From the NCBI GenBank assembly GCA_038182865.1, contig CP116226.1:3038001-3102000 (forward strand): DNA of 64,000 nt, given 5' to 3'. Below, one piece after another: positions 7,467-16,147 of this stretch; within the stretch, counting starts at the first letter, position 1; every line of letters begins with the position of its first letter. The translations under genes and the position numbers were made by a program. The notes beneath the pieces are model-generated. The model saw nothing but the letters and a program-made list of their open reading frames with translations, was not told the DNA's origin and made no database searches. This stretch comes from Microbacterium enclense (GTDB taxonomy: Bacteria > Actinomycetota > Actinomycetes > Actinomycetales > Microbacteriaceae).

Positions 7467-8878
7467 CCGGTGGCCTCTCGTTGCATGACGACGTCTCCCG
7501 CGCGCACGGGCGTCGGGAGATCGGCGGGGGAGTGGGCGCGGCGGAGGGGGATGTGCAGGGTCACCGTGGCCCCGCCTCCCGGCGTGTCCGAGACGGTGCA
7601 GTACCCGTCGTGCGCCTTGGCGATGGCATCCACGATCGACAGTCCCAGCCCCGAGCCCTCGACGCCACGGCGCGTGGAGATGCGGTCGAACCGCCGGAAG
7701 ACGCGATGCCGTGCCGCGGGAGGAATTCCCGGGCCGTGGTCGCGAACCCACAGGTCGGCGCGGGTTTCGTCCGTGCTGCTGCCGATCTCGATCGGCGAGC
7801 CCGCGGGGGTGTACTTCGCGGCGTTGTCGGCGAGTTGCAGCCAGGCCTGTACGAGGCGGTCGTGGTCTCCGTGGATGATCCCGCGTCCCCGGGACTCGAT
7901 GGTCCACCCGTGCTGGGGGATGGCGCTGACGAGCTCGCCGACGCGATCGGTCAGGTCGGCGACATGGATGACCTCGGTCGTGAGCGCACCGGCCTCGACC
8001 ACGGCCAGGGCGTCGATGTCGTCGACGAGTCGCGAAAGACGGTCGAGTTCGGCGATGCCCAGGTCGCGTGTCTCGGCGACGTCATGGGCGTCGTCCGGAT
8101 CCATCGTCTCGAGGTGGCCGCGCACGATCGTGATCGGTGTCTTCAGCTCGTGGCGCACGTCGTCGAGCAGCTGTCGTTGCGCCTCGACCGACATCGCCAG
8201 ACGATCGAGCATCGAATTGACCGACGAGGTGAGGTCGGCGATCTCGTCGTTCCCTTGGCGCGGAAGGCGCGTGCCCAGATCCGCGATGGTGATGGCATCC
8301 GTGGTGTCACGCAGCTGACGAAGGGGGGAGAAGAGCAGGCCGGTGACGAACCACCCCGCGACCGCGACGGACAGCAGCACGACGGTGCCGGCGATCGCGA
8401 ACGTCGTCGTTGACAGCGTGACCAGTTCCATGCGCTGATCGACGGAGATGGCCTGGACGAGCGTCGCATCGCCGAGGGGGACGGCCGCGTACAGCACCTC
8501 CCCGTGCTCGCTGGCGAGGCGACCCCGCAGGTCGCCGCGCGCGATGGCATCGGCGACGGCGGGCACGAAGACCGTGTCCTCTGCAAGAGCGAGGCCGGGC
8601 GGCGAGGGCGTGCGGGCGAGGACGGTCGATCCCGCCAGGGCGATCGTCCCGTCCGTGCGACCGGGGATGGCGGCGGCCACCAGGTCGACGGCATCCGTTC
8701 CGCTCGTCGAGGCCGTGGCTGTGAAGCCGTCGAGCTGCCGCTCGGCGTTGGCGATGACGCGCTCGCTCTGCACGAGGAAGGTCACCCCGCCCGCGATGAT
8801 GAGCCCGAGCAGGAGGACGCCGAGGATCGAGCCGAGGAGTCGCGCACGCACCGAGACGGGTCTCGGGGTGCGGCTCAT
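7463..8878 (-). CDS. Sensor histidine kinase
   Basis: 471 residues. Transmembrane helix 1 (about 16-36) and helix 2 (about 155-180, starting near the TTTFAIAGTVVLL stretch) flank a roughly 120-residue extracytoplasmic sensor domain without an obvious family. A HAMP linker follows (ITIADLGTRLP). The HisKA box RHELKTPITIVRGH places the phosphorylated His near residue 242. The HATPase domain shows the N box (LADNAAKYT), DHGPGIP and GSGLGLSIV. It is the first gene of a two-gene minus-strand operon with the response regulator. The signal sensed is not evident. Confidence 0.93.
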   Translation of the reverse strand: MSRTPRPVSVRARLLGSILGVLLLGLIIAGGVTFLVQSERVIANAERQLDGFTATASTSGTDAVDLVAAAIPGRTDGTIALAGSTVLARTPSPPGLALAEDTVFVPAVADAIARGDLRGRLASEHGEVLYAAVPLGDATLVQAISVDQRMELVTLSTTTFAIAGTVVLLSVAVAGWFVTGLLFSPLRQLRDTTDAITIADLGTRLPRQGNDEIADLTSSVNSMLDRLAMSVEAQRQLLDDVRHELKTPITIVRGHLETMDPDDAHDVAETRDLGIAELDRLSRLVDDIDALAVVEAGALTTEVIHVADLTDRVGELVSAIPQHGWTIESRGRGIIHGDHDRLVQAWLQLADNAAKYTPAGSPIEIGSSTDETRADLWVRDHGPGIPPAARHRVFRRFDRISTRRGVEGSGLGLSIVDAIAKAHDGYCTVSDTPGGGATVTLHIPLRRAHSPADLPTPVRAGDVVMQREATG

Positions 8879-8930
8879 CCTTCGATTATGGCGCGCCTCG
8901 GCGTCACTTCCTGCGTCGGTCTCGGCGGGA

Positions 8931-10325
8931 TCAGCCCGGGTGCGTCATCGAGAGCAGGTCGAGCTTGGCGTCGAGCACCTCTTCGGTGATCTCGCCGCGC
9001 TCGACGTACCCGAGGTCGATGACGGCCTCGCGCACCGTGATGCCCTTGGCGACCGAGTGCTTGGCGATCTTCGCCGCGGCCTCGTATCCGATGACCTTGT
9101 TCAGCGGGGTCACGATCGACGGAGACATCCCGGCGAACGCCTCGGCGCGACCGACGTTGGCCTCGAGGCCGTCGATGGTCTTGTCGGCCAGCACACGCAT
9201 GGCGTTGGACAGCAGGCGGATCGACTCGAGCAGCGCGGTACCCATGACCGGAATCGCGACGTTGAGCTCGAACGAGCCGGAGGCACCGGCCCACGCGACC
9301 GTGGCGTCGTTGCCGATCACGCGGGCGCACACCATGAGGGTGGCCTCGGGCACGACCGGGTTGACCTTGCCGGGCATGATCGACGAGCCCGGCTGCAGGT
9401 CGGGGATGTGCAGTTCGCCGAGGCCCGTGTTGGGACCAGAGCCCATCCAGCGGATGTCGTTGTTGATCTTCGTCAGCGACACCGCGATCGTGCGGAGGGC
9501 GCCGGATGCCTCGACGAGGCCGTCGCGGTTCGCCTGAGCCTCGAAGTGGTCCTTGGCCTCGGTGATCGGGAGCTGCGTCTCGGCGGCGAGCAGCTCGATG
9601 ACCTTCTGGGGGAAGCCGAGGGGCGTGTTGATGCCCGTTCCGACGGCGGTGCCGCCGAGGGGGACTTCGCCGACGCGGGGGAGGACGGCCTCGACACGCT
9701 CGATGCCGAGACGCATCTGTCGCGCGTAGCCGCCGAACTCCTGACCGAGGGTGACGGGGGTGGCATCCATCAGGTGGGTGCGACCCGACTTGACGATGCC
9801 CTTCCACGCCTCGGCCTTGGCCTCGAGCGCCGTCGACAGGTGCGCGAGCGCCGGGATGAGGTCGGTGATGAGGGCCTGCGTGACGGCGATGTGCACGGAG
9901 GTGGGGAAGACGTCGTTCGACGACTGCGACGCGTTGACGTGGTCGTTGGGGTGGACCGTCGACCCGAGGATGCGCGTCGCGAGGGTCGCCAGGACCTCGT
10001 TCATGTTCATGTTCGACGAGGTGCCGCTGCCGGTCTGGTAGGTGTCGACCGGGAAGTGCGCGTCGTGCGTGCCGGCGATGACCTCATCTGCCGCCTGGGC
10101 GATGGCATCCGCGATCGAGGCGTCGAGAGTGCCGAGCTCCTTGTTCGCGAGAGCGGCCGCCTTCTTGATGCGCGCGAGAGCGGCGATCTGCGTGGACTCC
10201 AGGCCCGAGCCCGAGATCGGGAAGTTCTCGACCGCGCGCTGGGTCTGCGCCGCGTAGAGGGCGTCCTTCGGCACGCGCACTTCACCCATGGTGTCGTGCT
10301 CGATGCGGTACTCGATGTCGGTCAC
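8931..10325 (-). CDS. fumC: Class II fumarate hydratase
   Basis: 464 residues; reversible hydration of fumarate to malate in the TCA cycle. It is the iron-independent homotetrameric class II enzyme. The superfamily signature GSSIMPGKVNPVVPE is intact, as are GSGTSSNMNMNEV (substrate site) and TGINTPLGFP. The GTG start is preceded by AGGAGG at nine bases; an earlier in-frame ATG at 10388 would add 21 unlike residues. The gene stands upstream of the kinase genes on the same strand and 31 bases downstream of the carbonic anhydrase gene. fum, glpX and DUF4245 genes are also neighbours in M. tuberculosis. Confidence 0.95.
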   Translation of the reverse strand: MTDIEYRIEHDTMGEVRVPKDALYAAQTQRAVENFPISGSGLESTQIAALARIKKAAALANKELGTLDASIADAIAQAADEVIAGTHDAHFPVDTYQTGSGTSSNMNMNEVLATLATRILGSTVHPNDHVNASQSSNDVFPTSVHIAVTQALITDLIPALAHLSTALEAKAEAWKGIVKSGRTHLMDATPVTLGQEFGGYARQMRLGIERVEAVLPRVGEVPLGGTAVGTGINTPLGFPQKVIELLAAETQLPITEAKDHFEAQANRDGLVEASGALRTIAVSLTKINNDIRWMGSGPNTGLGELHIPDLQPGSSIMPGKVNPVVPEATLMVCARVIGNDATVAWAGASGSFELNVAIPVMGTALLESIRLLSNAMRVLADKTIDGLEANVGRAEAFAGMSPSIVTPLNKVIGYEAAAKIAKHSVAKGITVREAVIDLGYVERGEITEEVLDAKLDLLSMTHPG

Positions 10326-10356
10326 GTCGTCGTTCCTCCTGATCGTTCGGTCTGTC

Positions 10357-11013
10357 TCAGACGCGCGGATCGTCCACGTCGCCCACAATAACGACGGGGA
10401 ACGCTTCTCCGTCGTCGAGTCGGTAGTTGGCTCCCACGACCGCGATGCGCCCGTCGGCGACGGCTTCGCTGATCAATTCGGAGGCGCGGAGCAGATCGGC
10501 GACGGTGTGCCGGAGGTGCTCGCGGCCGACCAGCTCGGGGTCGACGTGATCGGGCAGGTGTCCGTCGACGGCGTTCTCGCGCTGCACGCGCCGCACGGCG
10601 GGCACGATCGGTGCGATCTGTCGCCAGATGTAGGCGGGGAGGGTCGGTGCGTCGACACCGGTGCTCTCGATGGCGGCTCCCACGGCGCCGCACGCGTCGT
10701 GCGCGAGGACGACGATGAGGGGAACCTCGAGCACACCGACGGCGTATTCGAGGCTGCCGATGACCGAGTCGGAGATGACCTGGCCGGCGTTGCGCACGAC
10801 GAACAGGTCGCCGAGACCTTCGTCGAAGATGATCTCGGCGGCCAGACGAGAGTCGGAGCAGCCGAAGAGCGCCGCATTGGGGTGCTGCGAGGCGGCGAGT
10901 TCGGCGCGACGCTCCACGTCTTGCCGGGGGTGGGCGGGTTCGCCGGCGACGAAGCGTCGGTTGCCCTCGACCATCTGCTCCCACACCTGATGCGGAGACA
11001 TGCGCTCGCTCAC
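10357..11013 (-). CDS. Beta-carbonic anhydrase
   Basis: 218 residues; zinc enzyme interconverting CO2 and bicarbonate. Zinc ligands are visible as C52 in FGCSDSR (with the D54-R56 dyad), H105 and C108 (HDACGA), the classic beta-class set. The GTG start overlaps the stop of the upstream DUF4245 gene as GTGA, which decides this start. An ATG five codons in is the alternative. It is likely co-transcribed with xseA-xseB-DUF4245 upstream and perhaps fumC downstream. Confidence 0.93.
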   Translation of the reverse strand: MSERMSPHQVWEQMVEGNRRFVAGEPAHPRQDVERRAELAASQHPNAALFGCSDSRLAAEIIFDEGLGDLFVVRNAGQVISDSVIGSLEYAVGVLEVPLIVVLAHDACGAVGAAIESTGVDAPTLPAYIWRQIAPIVPAVRRVQRENAVDGHLPDHVDPELVGREHLRHTVADLLRASELISEAVADGRIAVVGANYRLDDGEAFPVVIVGDVDDPRV

Positions 11014-11642
11014 GGAACCTCTCTCAACTGCTCGACCTGGGTGGTGACGGAACCGGCCGCGAGAGCAGCGGTCTCGGGGGCCGCGTCGCCGTAGACGAGC
11101 ACGTAGTCGGGGCCGGCGGCGGTGGCCAGGGCGTAGTCGATGTTGCCGGTGCCGGAGGGGTTCGCCGGGCGGTAGACGTCCCACGTGATGCCGTCGATGT
11201 CGACGGTCTCGGTGCTGCGGGTGCCGTCGAGGACCTGGCCGACCCAGGCCTCATCGGTGTCGAACCCCTGGGCCACGCGGAGGAAGCCCGACTCGCCGGA
11301 CTTCACGTAGACCATCGTCCACGCCTCGGTGCCGCCGACACCCTCGACGGTCGCCTGGTTGACGCGCCAGCCCTCGCCGAGCGACGGCGACAGCACGGGT
11401 CGACCGCGGTCACCCGCGAGGTCGGCGGCCAACGCGGGAACGTCCGGCTCGGGCCGCGGCGCCGGCTCCCCACGAGGAACGGCGGCGATGATGACGAAGA
11501 CCACGGCCACGGTCACCAGCATCGCCGCTATCAGGTTGCGGAACGTCTTGCTGGAGCGGTATCGCCGCGAAGACTCGGCTTTGCGGGCCGCGGTCTCTTC
11601 GGGGGTCTCGGGGCGGCCAAGTTCGGCGACGACGCGTCCCAT
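11010..11642 (-). CDS. DUF4245 membrane-anchored protein
   Basis: 210 residues: a cytosolic N terminus rich in Arg/Glu, one transmembrane helix (about 38-57, NLIAAMLVTVAVVFVIIAAV), and an extracytoplasmic domain of about 150 residues without cysteines. This is the actinobacterial DUF4245 pattern (Rv1100 is a member near glpX and fum in M. tuberculosis). The start ATG overlaps the xseB stop (TGATG) and follows GAGGAGAG. The role is unknown; coupling to exonuclease VII genes is probably transcriptional only. Confidence 0.85.
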   Translation of the reverse strand: MGRVVAELGRPETPEETAARKAESSRRYRSSKTFRNLIAAMLVTVAVVFVIIAAVPRGEPAPRPEPDVPALAADLAGDRGRPVLSPSLGEGWRVNQATVEGVGGTEAWTMVYVKSGESGFLRVAQGFDTDEAWVGQVLDGTRSTETVDIDGITWDVYRPANPSGTGNIDYALATAAGPDYVLVYGDAAPETAALAAGSVTTQVEQLREVP

Positions 11643-11881
11643 CAGCTCTCCTCGCCCTCGCCGCGAGCCGCATCGAGGCGGCGCTTGGCGCCGAGGAGCC
11701 ATTCTTCGCAGCGCGCGTAGAGCTGCTCGCCGCGCTCCCAGAGAGCCAGCGACTCTTCGAGGGTCGGTGCGCCCTGCTCGAGTTCGGACACGACCCGCAC
11801 CAGTTCGTCGCGGGCCTGCTCGAACGAGAGGGTCGCGACGTCCGCGGAGGGGCCGGGAGTCGTCGCGGTCATGGCATCCAT
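11642..11881 (-). CDS. xseB: Exodeoxyribonuclease VII small subunit
   Basis: 79 residues, within the usual size. The conserved core LSFEQARDELVRVVSELEQG, followed by LEESLALWERGEQLYARC, is the helical hairpin that docks on XseA. ExoVII degrades single-stranded DNA from either end. The gene begins two bases before the xseA stop-proximal end on the same strand. Starts at 11881 (MDAM) or 11872 (MTATT) are both possible; neither has a strong ribosome site, consistent with translational coupling to xseA. Confidence 0.92.
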   Translation of the reverse strand: MDAMTATTPGPSADVATLSFEQARDELVRVVSELEQGAPTLEESLALWERGEQLYARCEEWLLGAKRRLDAARGEGEES

Positions 11882-11882
11882 T

Positions 11883-13202
11883 CTAGGCGGGCCTCGCGGA
11901 CAGCCCGTCGCCGGGTGCCTCGTCGTCGATGGGATCCGCGAGCTCGCCCTCCGAGCGTGCCGCGACAGCTCCGCGCGCGACGGTGACCGTCAGTGCGGCG
12001 CCGGCCGGGGCCTGGCTCGCGTCCCGGACGATCACGCCGCCGTCGAGGTGGGCGATGGCGTATCCCCGCGCGAGGGTCGCCAGGGGCGACAGGGCACGGA
12101 GCGCGGTGCTCAACTCCTGCGTGCGTCGACGCTCGCTCTCGAGGCGACGATCGACGATGTCGCGTCCCCTGTTCGACAGCATCCACAGTTCTTGCGCGCG
12201 GGAGGTGAGCATCGCGTGCGGGGTGCGCAGCGAGGGGCGTGAGCGGATCTGCTCGAGCTGGGCGATGTCGTGCAGGACACGTTGGGTGAGGCGTCCGGTC
12301 AACCTCGCTCGCAACTGGGCGACGAGGGCGCGCTGCTCCGCGACATCGGGGACGACGCGCTTGGCCGCGTCGGTCGGCGTCGATGCGCGGAGGTCGGCGA
12401 CCTCGTCGAGAAGAGGCCAATCGTTCTCGTGCCCGATGGCGCTGACCACGGGGGTGGATGCCGCCGCCACCGCGCGCACGAGACGCTCGTCGCTGAAGCC
12501 GAGCAGCGTCTGCGGATCGCCGCCGCCTCGGGCGATGATGATGACGTCGACCTCGGGGTCGGCATCCAACGCCTTCAGCGCGGCCAGGGTCTCGGGGACG
12601 CAGCGGTCACCCTGTACCGCGGCGTAGGTGGTCCGGAAGTTCACGCGCGGCCAGCGCAGTTCCGCATTGCGGTGCACGTCTTTCTCGGCATCCGAGTTCT
12701 CCCCGGTGATGAGGCCGATGCAGTGGGGGAGGAAGGGCAGCTTCTTCTTGCGGACCGGGTCGAAGAGACCCTCCGAGCGCAACTGCACCCGCAGACGCTC
12801 GAGACGCTCGAGCTGCTCGCCCAGACCGACATGGCGCATCGCCGAGATCGCGAAGGAGAAGTCACCGGTGCGCGGGAAGTAGTCGGCCTTGACGCACGCG
12901 ACGACATGGTCGCCGACCTGGAAGTCCTTCGGCAGTCGCGCCAGCGTGCTCGACCAGATGCGGAAAGCGACCGTCGACTCGCTGTTCAGATCCTTGAGGC
13001 GGCCGAACACGTTGCCGCCGCGCCGGTTGAACGAGGTGATCTCGCCCTCGACCCAGACGGAGCCCCAGCGTTCGATGAACCCGCGGATCGTGTCGTTGAG
13101 CCGCGACACCGACGTCGGAGTGTCGGTGCGCGAATCGCGCGGGTGGACCGAATCGGCGGGAGGGGCCTCGCCGGGCACCGTCTCGGGGTGGAACGAGGTC
13201 AT
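11883..13202 (-). CDS. xseA: Exodeoxyribonuclease VII large subunit
   Basis: 439 residues. The N-terminal OB fold (about 30-130) includes WVEGEITSFNRRGGNVF. The catalytic domain (about 145-350) includes LITGENSDAEKDV, the conserved IARGGGDPQTLLGFSDE motif and SAIGHENDWPLLDEVAD. A C-terminal coiled coil and small domain (LARGYAI) complete it. Partner of XseB downstream. The ATG at 13202 follows AGGAGCTC. It is divergent from ispH with a 56-bp gap, so the promoters must overlap; the same three genes group in M. tuberculosis. Confidence 0.95.
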   Translation of the reverse strand: MTSFHPETVPGEAPPADSVHPRDSRTDTPTSVSRLNDTIRGFIERWGSVWVEGEITSFNRRGGNVFGRLKDLNSESTVAFRIWSSTLARLPKDFQVGDHVVACVKADYFPRTGDFSFAISAMRHVGLGEQLERLERLRVQLRSEGLFDPVRKKKLPFLPHCIGLITGENSDAEKDVHRNAELRWPRVNFRTTYAAVQGDRCVPETLAALKALDADPEVDVIIIARGGGDPQTLLGFSDERLVRAVAAASTPVVSAIGHENDWPLLDEVADLRASTPTDAAKRVVPDVAEQRALVAQLRARLTGRLTQRVLHDIAQLEQIRSRPSLRTPHAMLTSRAQELWMLSNRGRDIVDRRLESERRRTQELSTALRALSPLATLARGYAIAHLDGGVIVRDASQAPAGAALTVTVARGAVAARSEGELADPIDDEAPGDGLSARPA

Positions 13203-13258
13203 GAGCTCCTGTGTGGTGGTTCGGCCGTCGTCCAGGGGCGCCCCGGTAGAATCGAGGG

Positions 13259-14320
13259 GTGAGCACACCTGTCGTCCAACTGCCCGTTCCCCGGATCCCG
13301 GGTCGACGTGGCCGGCTCCAGGATATCCCGGTCAAGGGACAGAAGAGGGTGCTGCTGGCCGCTCCTCGCGGTTACTGCGCCGGTGTCGACCGTGCCGTGG
13401 TCGCGGTCGAGAAGGCCTTGGACCGCTACGGCGCCCCCGTCTACGTGCGCAAGCAGATCGTGCACAACATCCACGTCGTCACCGAGCTCGAGAAGAAGGG
13501 CGCGATCTTCGTCGAGGAAGTCGACGAGGTCCCCGAAGGTTCCCACGTCGTCTTCAGCGCCCATGGAGTGTCGCCGGCCGTCGTCTCTGCCGCCTCCGAC
13601 CGTGGTCTGCAGGCCATCGACGCGACCTGCCCCCTCGTGACCAAGGTGCACCGCGAAGCCGTGCGCTTCGCGCGCGACGACTTCGAGATCCTGCTGATCG
13701 GCCACGACGGTCATGAGGAGGTCGAGGGCACCGCAGGCGAGGCTCCCGAGCACGTCACGGTCGTCAACTCACCCGAGCACGCCGACACCGTCGAGGTGCG
13801 TGACCCGTCGAAGGTCGTCTGGTTGTCGCAGACGACTCTCTCGGTCGACGAGACGATGGAGACCGTGCGGCGACTGCGGTTGCGTTTCCCGCACCTGCAG
13901 GACCCGCCGTCGGACGACATCTGCTACGCCACTCAGAACCGTCAGGTCGCCATCAAGAAGGTGGCGGTCGGTGCCGATCTGGTCATCGTCGTGGGCTCGG
14001 CCAACTCCTCCAACAGCGTGCGCCTGGTCGAGGTCGCTCTGGAGCACGGTGCCAAGGCCGCCTACCGCGTGGACTACGTCGACGAGGTGAAGCAGGAATG
14101 GCTCGACGGCGTCGAGACCGTCGGCGTCACCAGCGGTGCCTCGGTTCCCGAGGTCCTCGTCAGTGAGGTGCTGGAAGAACTCGCCGGTGCGGGCTACCGC
14201 GATGTCGAAGAGGTGCGCACCGCCGAGGAAGACCTCATCTTCTCGCTCCCGAAGGAATTGCGACAGGATGCCACGGGCCAGCGCGATCAGCGCGCGCTGG
14301 GCGGCCGGGGGCGTTCGTGA
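13259..14320 (+). CDS. ispH: 4-hydroxy-3-methylbut-2-enyl diphosphate reductase
   Basis: 353 residues; last step of the MEP isoprenoid pathway, producing IPP and DMAPP, precursors for the uppS product in this window. The three cysteines that bind the iron-sulfur cluster are C40 (PRGYCAGV), about C124 (DATCPLV) and about C222 (DICYAT). The conserved TSGASVPE and HDGHEEVEG motifs are present. It has a GTG start. A downstream overlap (GTGA) couples it to the DUF6264 gene. Confidence 0.95.
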   Translation: MSTPVVQLPVPRIPGRRGRLQDIPVKGQKRVLLAAPRGYCAGVDRAVVAVEKALDRYGAPVYVRKQIVHNIHVVTELEKKGAIFVEEVDEVPEGSHVVFSAHGVSPAVVSAASDRGLQAIDATCPLVTKVHREAVRFARDDFEILLIGHDGHEEVEGTAGEAPEHVTVVNSPEHADTVEVRDPSKVVWLSQTTLSVDETMETVRRLRLRFPHLQDPPSDDICYATQNRQVAIKKVAVGADLVIVVGSANSSNSVRLVEVALEHGAKAAYRVDYVDEVKQEWLDGVETVGVTSGASVPEVLVSEVLEELAGAGYRDVEEVRTAEEDLIFSLPKELRQDATGQRDQRALGGRGRS

Positions 14321-14880
14321 GCGATCCCGACCCGCGGCCCCGCCCGCAGTTCGGGGAGTACGCCACGCCCGAAGAGCAGCAGGCGCGCATCCAGCGCCCG
14401 GAGGTGACCGAGTCGCTCGAGGCGGGCGTCGCGCCCGAGCAGGCGGCTCCCGCGTCGAGCCCGAACCCGCCGGCATCCGCGTCCACCGTTCCCGCCGCGG
14501 GCCGGGGGCCGCTCGTGGACCGCGTGATCACCCTGATGCTGCTCGTCTACGGGCTGTTGTCGGTGGTGACCACGATCACGCAGGTGCTCGACTTCCCGAA
14601 CTACGCCGAGCAGGCGGCCAAGGTCTTGAACATCGATGCGACCTACTCGAACCTCACAGCGGGTTTCGTGTGGGGTGCCGTGGCCGCCGTCATCTACGGC
14701 GTCGTGTATCTCATCACAGCCGTGGTCACATGGCGACGGCTGAGGAAGGGGCGCATCTCGTTCTGGGTGCCCCTGGTGGGCTTCGCCGTCGTCACGGTCC
14801 TCGGTGGCGCGTGCATCGCTATCGCCCTCGTGAGCGATCCGTCCTACCTCTCGACCCTCATGGACGGCATCGCGAAGTGA
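14317..14880 (+). CDS. DUF6264-like membrane protein
   Basis: 187 residues. The N-terminal 65 residues are proline-rich and probably disordered; they open with PQFGEYATPEE, a motif seen at the start of related actinobacterial proteins. About three to four hydrophobic segments follow (starting VITLMLLVYGLLSVVTT and GFVWGAVAAVIYGVVYL). The start overlaps the ispH stop by four bases. The function is unknown. The DUF assignment is from recall of the N-terminal motif and position after ispH. Confidence 0.7.
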   Translation: MSDPDPRPRPQFGEYATPEEQQARIQRPEVTESLEAGVAPEQAAPASSPNPPASASTVPAAGRGPLVDRVITLMLLVYGLLSVVTTITQVLDFPNYAEQAAKVLNIDATYSNLTAGFVWGAVAAVIYGVVYLITAVVTWRRLRKGRISFWVPLVGFAVVTVLGGACIAIALVSDPSYLSTLMDGIAK

Positions 14881-14888
14881 ACCGCGAA

Positions 14889-14933
14889 GGCCGGCATCCC
14901 GTGTTCTCCTGAGAACAGAAGGAGGAGCCGGCC
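14889..14933 (+). promoter_or_regulatory. Nested inverted repeats covering the ECF sigma gene start
   Basis: GGCCGGC at 14889 pairs with GCCGGCC at 14927-14933, ending directly at the GTG start. Inside is a second palindrome, GTTCTC-CT-GAGAAC at 14903-14916. The AAGGAGG ribosome-binding site (about 14918-14924) lies within the outer hairpin, so folding of the leader could limit initiation. It could equally be a DNA operator. Confidence 0.4.
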
Positions 14934-15440
14934 GTGGTGCGAGATGATCACGCGCGTCTGACCGCGTTGTACGACGCGCACGCCGCACCGGTCTGGCGGT
15001 ACGTCGTGAGCTTGACGGGCGATCACGCCGGCGCCGACGACGTCGTGCAAGAAACCCTGCTGCGCGCCTGGCGGACTCCGCGCATCATGAGCGATGACCC
15101 GGGGTCGTTACGGTCCTGGATGTTCACGGTCGCGCGCAACATCGTCATCGACGAGGCGCGGAGCGCGCGGCGGCGCCACGAGCTGCCGGTCGAGGAACTG
15201 CCGGAGTCTGGTCGAGACGACGACACGGATGCCATGTTCGACGCTCTCCTCGTCGAGGAGGCGCTCGCGACGCTGACGCCGGACCACCGCGCCGTCATCG
15301 TCAGCGCGTACTACGGCGGTCGAAGCGTCGCACAGTCGGCGGAGGAACTGGGGATTCCCGCGGGGACCGTGAAATCACGGCTGCACTACGCGGTGCGAGC
15401 ACTGCGGCTCGCGCTGCAAGAGAGGGGCGTGACGCGATGA
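14934..15440 (+). CDS. ECF-family RNA polymerase sigma factor
   Basis: 168 residues. Region 2 (about 8-75) contains GADDVVQETLLRAWRTP and SWMFTVARNIVIDEARS. Region 4 (about 105-160) contains ALATLTPDHRAVIVSAYYGG and the helix-turn-helix AEELGIPAGTVKSRLHYAVRAL. There are no extra C-terminal domains. The stop overlaps the anti-sigma gene start (ATGA), the standard arrangement for an ECF factor kept inactive by its membrane partner. It resembles the SigL/SigK-type group. The GTG start follows AAGGAGG. Targets are unknown. Confidence 0.93.
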   Translation: MVRDDHARLTALYDAHAAPVWRYVVSLTGDHAGADDVVQETLLRAWRTPRIMSDDPGSLRSWMFTVARNIVIDEARSARRRHELPVEELPESGRDDDTDAMFDALLVEEALATLTPDHRAVIVSAYYGGRSVAQSAEELGIPAGTVKSRLHYAVRALRLALQERGVTR

Positions 15441-16138
15441 GCGCCGATCATGAGCGGCTGTCGAGCTGGGACGGCGCCTACGTGCTCGGCGCCCTGTCGG
15501 GTGCCGATCGCGCGGAGTACGAGGAGCACCTCGCCGACTGCGCCGCGTGCCGCGAAGCGGTGGCCGAACTCGCGCCGACCGCCGGCCTGCTGTCGCGTCT
15601 GTCGGCGGAGCGTGCGCGCGCCATCGACGCCTCGAGTGGCCCTGTGTCCGTGGTGCTTCCCGACCCGTCTCTGCGTGGCCGTGTCGTGCGCACCGCACGG
15701 CGACGGCGCGCCCGCCGGATCACGGCGTGGACGCTCGCGGCATCCCTCGCCCTGATCGCGGTGGCCGTGCCCACCGTGATCACCGTGACGAACGCGACCT
15801 CCTCCTCGGGCACGGTGTACGCGCTCGACGACGTCGCCGGTGCCCCGCTGGAGGCCTCGGTCAAGCTGACCTCGGTGGCGTGGGGCACCCGTATCGACCT
15901 GGTCTGCCAGTACACCGGTGAGGTGCTCGACGCGCCGCCCGGCGGCTGGCCGTATGCGCTCGCGGTCACCGATGACTCCGGGGCCACCTCGGTGCTCTCG
16001 ACCTGGCGTGCGGGACCGGGCTCGACGACCGAGCTCAGCGCGGGCACCGACCTCGCCGCATCCCGCATCGGGTCCGTGGAGATCCGCTCGATGGACGGCG
16101 ACCGCGTCGTCATGCGGCGGGACTTCTCCACCCCGTAG
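15437..16138 (+). CDS. Zinc-containing anti-sigma factor, membrane bound
   Basis: 233 residues. The N-terminal ZAS domain has the H-x3-C-x2-C motif at H31, C35 and C38 (HLADCAACRE), which holds the cognate sigma factor. An arginine-rich juxtamembrane segment is followed by one transmembrane helix (about 95-117). The extracytoplasmic C-terminal domain (about 118-233) is beta-rich, like RskA/RslA family sensors. Coupled to the ECF sigma gene by a 4-base overlap. Release probably involves regulated proteolysis, as for relatives. A single Cys in the outer domain (LVCQYTGE) could be redox-sensitive. Confidence 0.92.
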   Translation: MSADHERLSSWDGAYVLGALSGADRAEYEEHLADCAACREAVAELAPTAGLLSRLSAERARAIDASSGPVSVVLPDPSLRGRVVRTARRRRARRITAWTLAASLALIAVAVPTVITVTNATSSSGTVYALDDVAGAPLEASVKLTSVAWGTRIDLVCQYTGEVLDAPPGGWPYALAVTDDSGATSVLSTWRAGPGSTTELSAGTDLAASRIGSVEIRSMDGDRVVMRRDFSTP

Positions 16139-16147
16139 CATCGTCGG

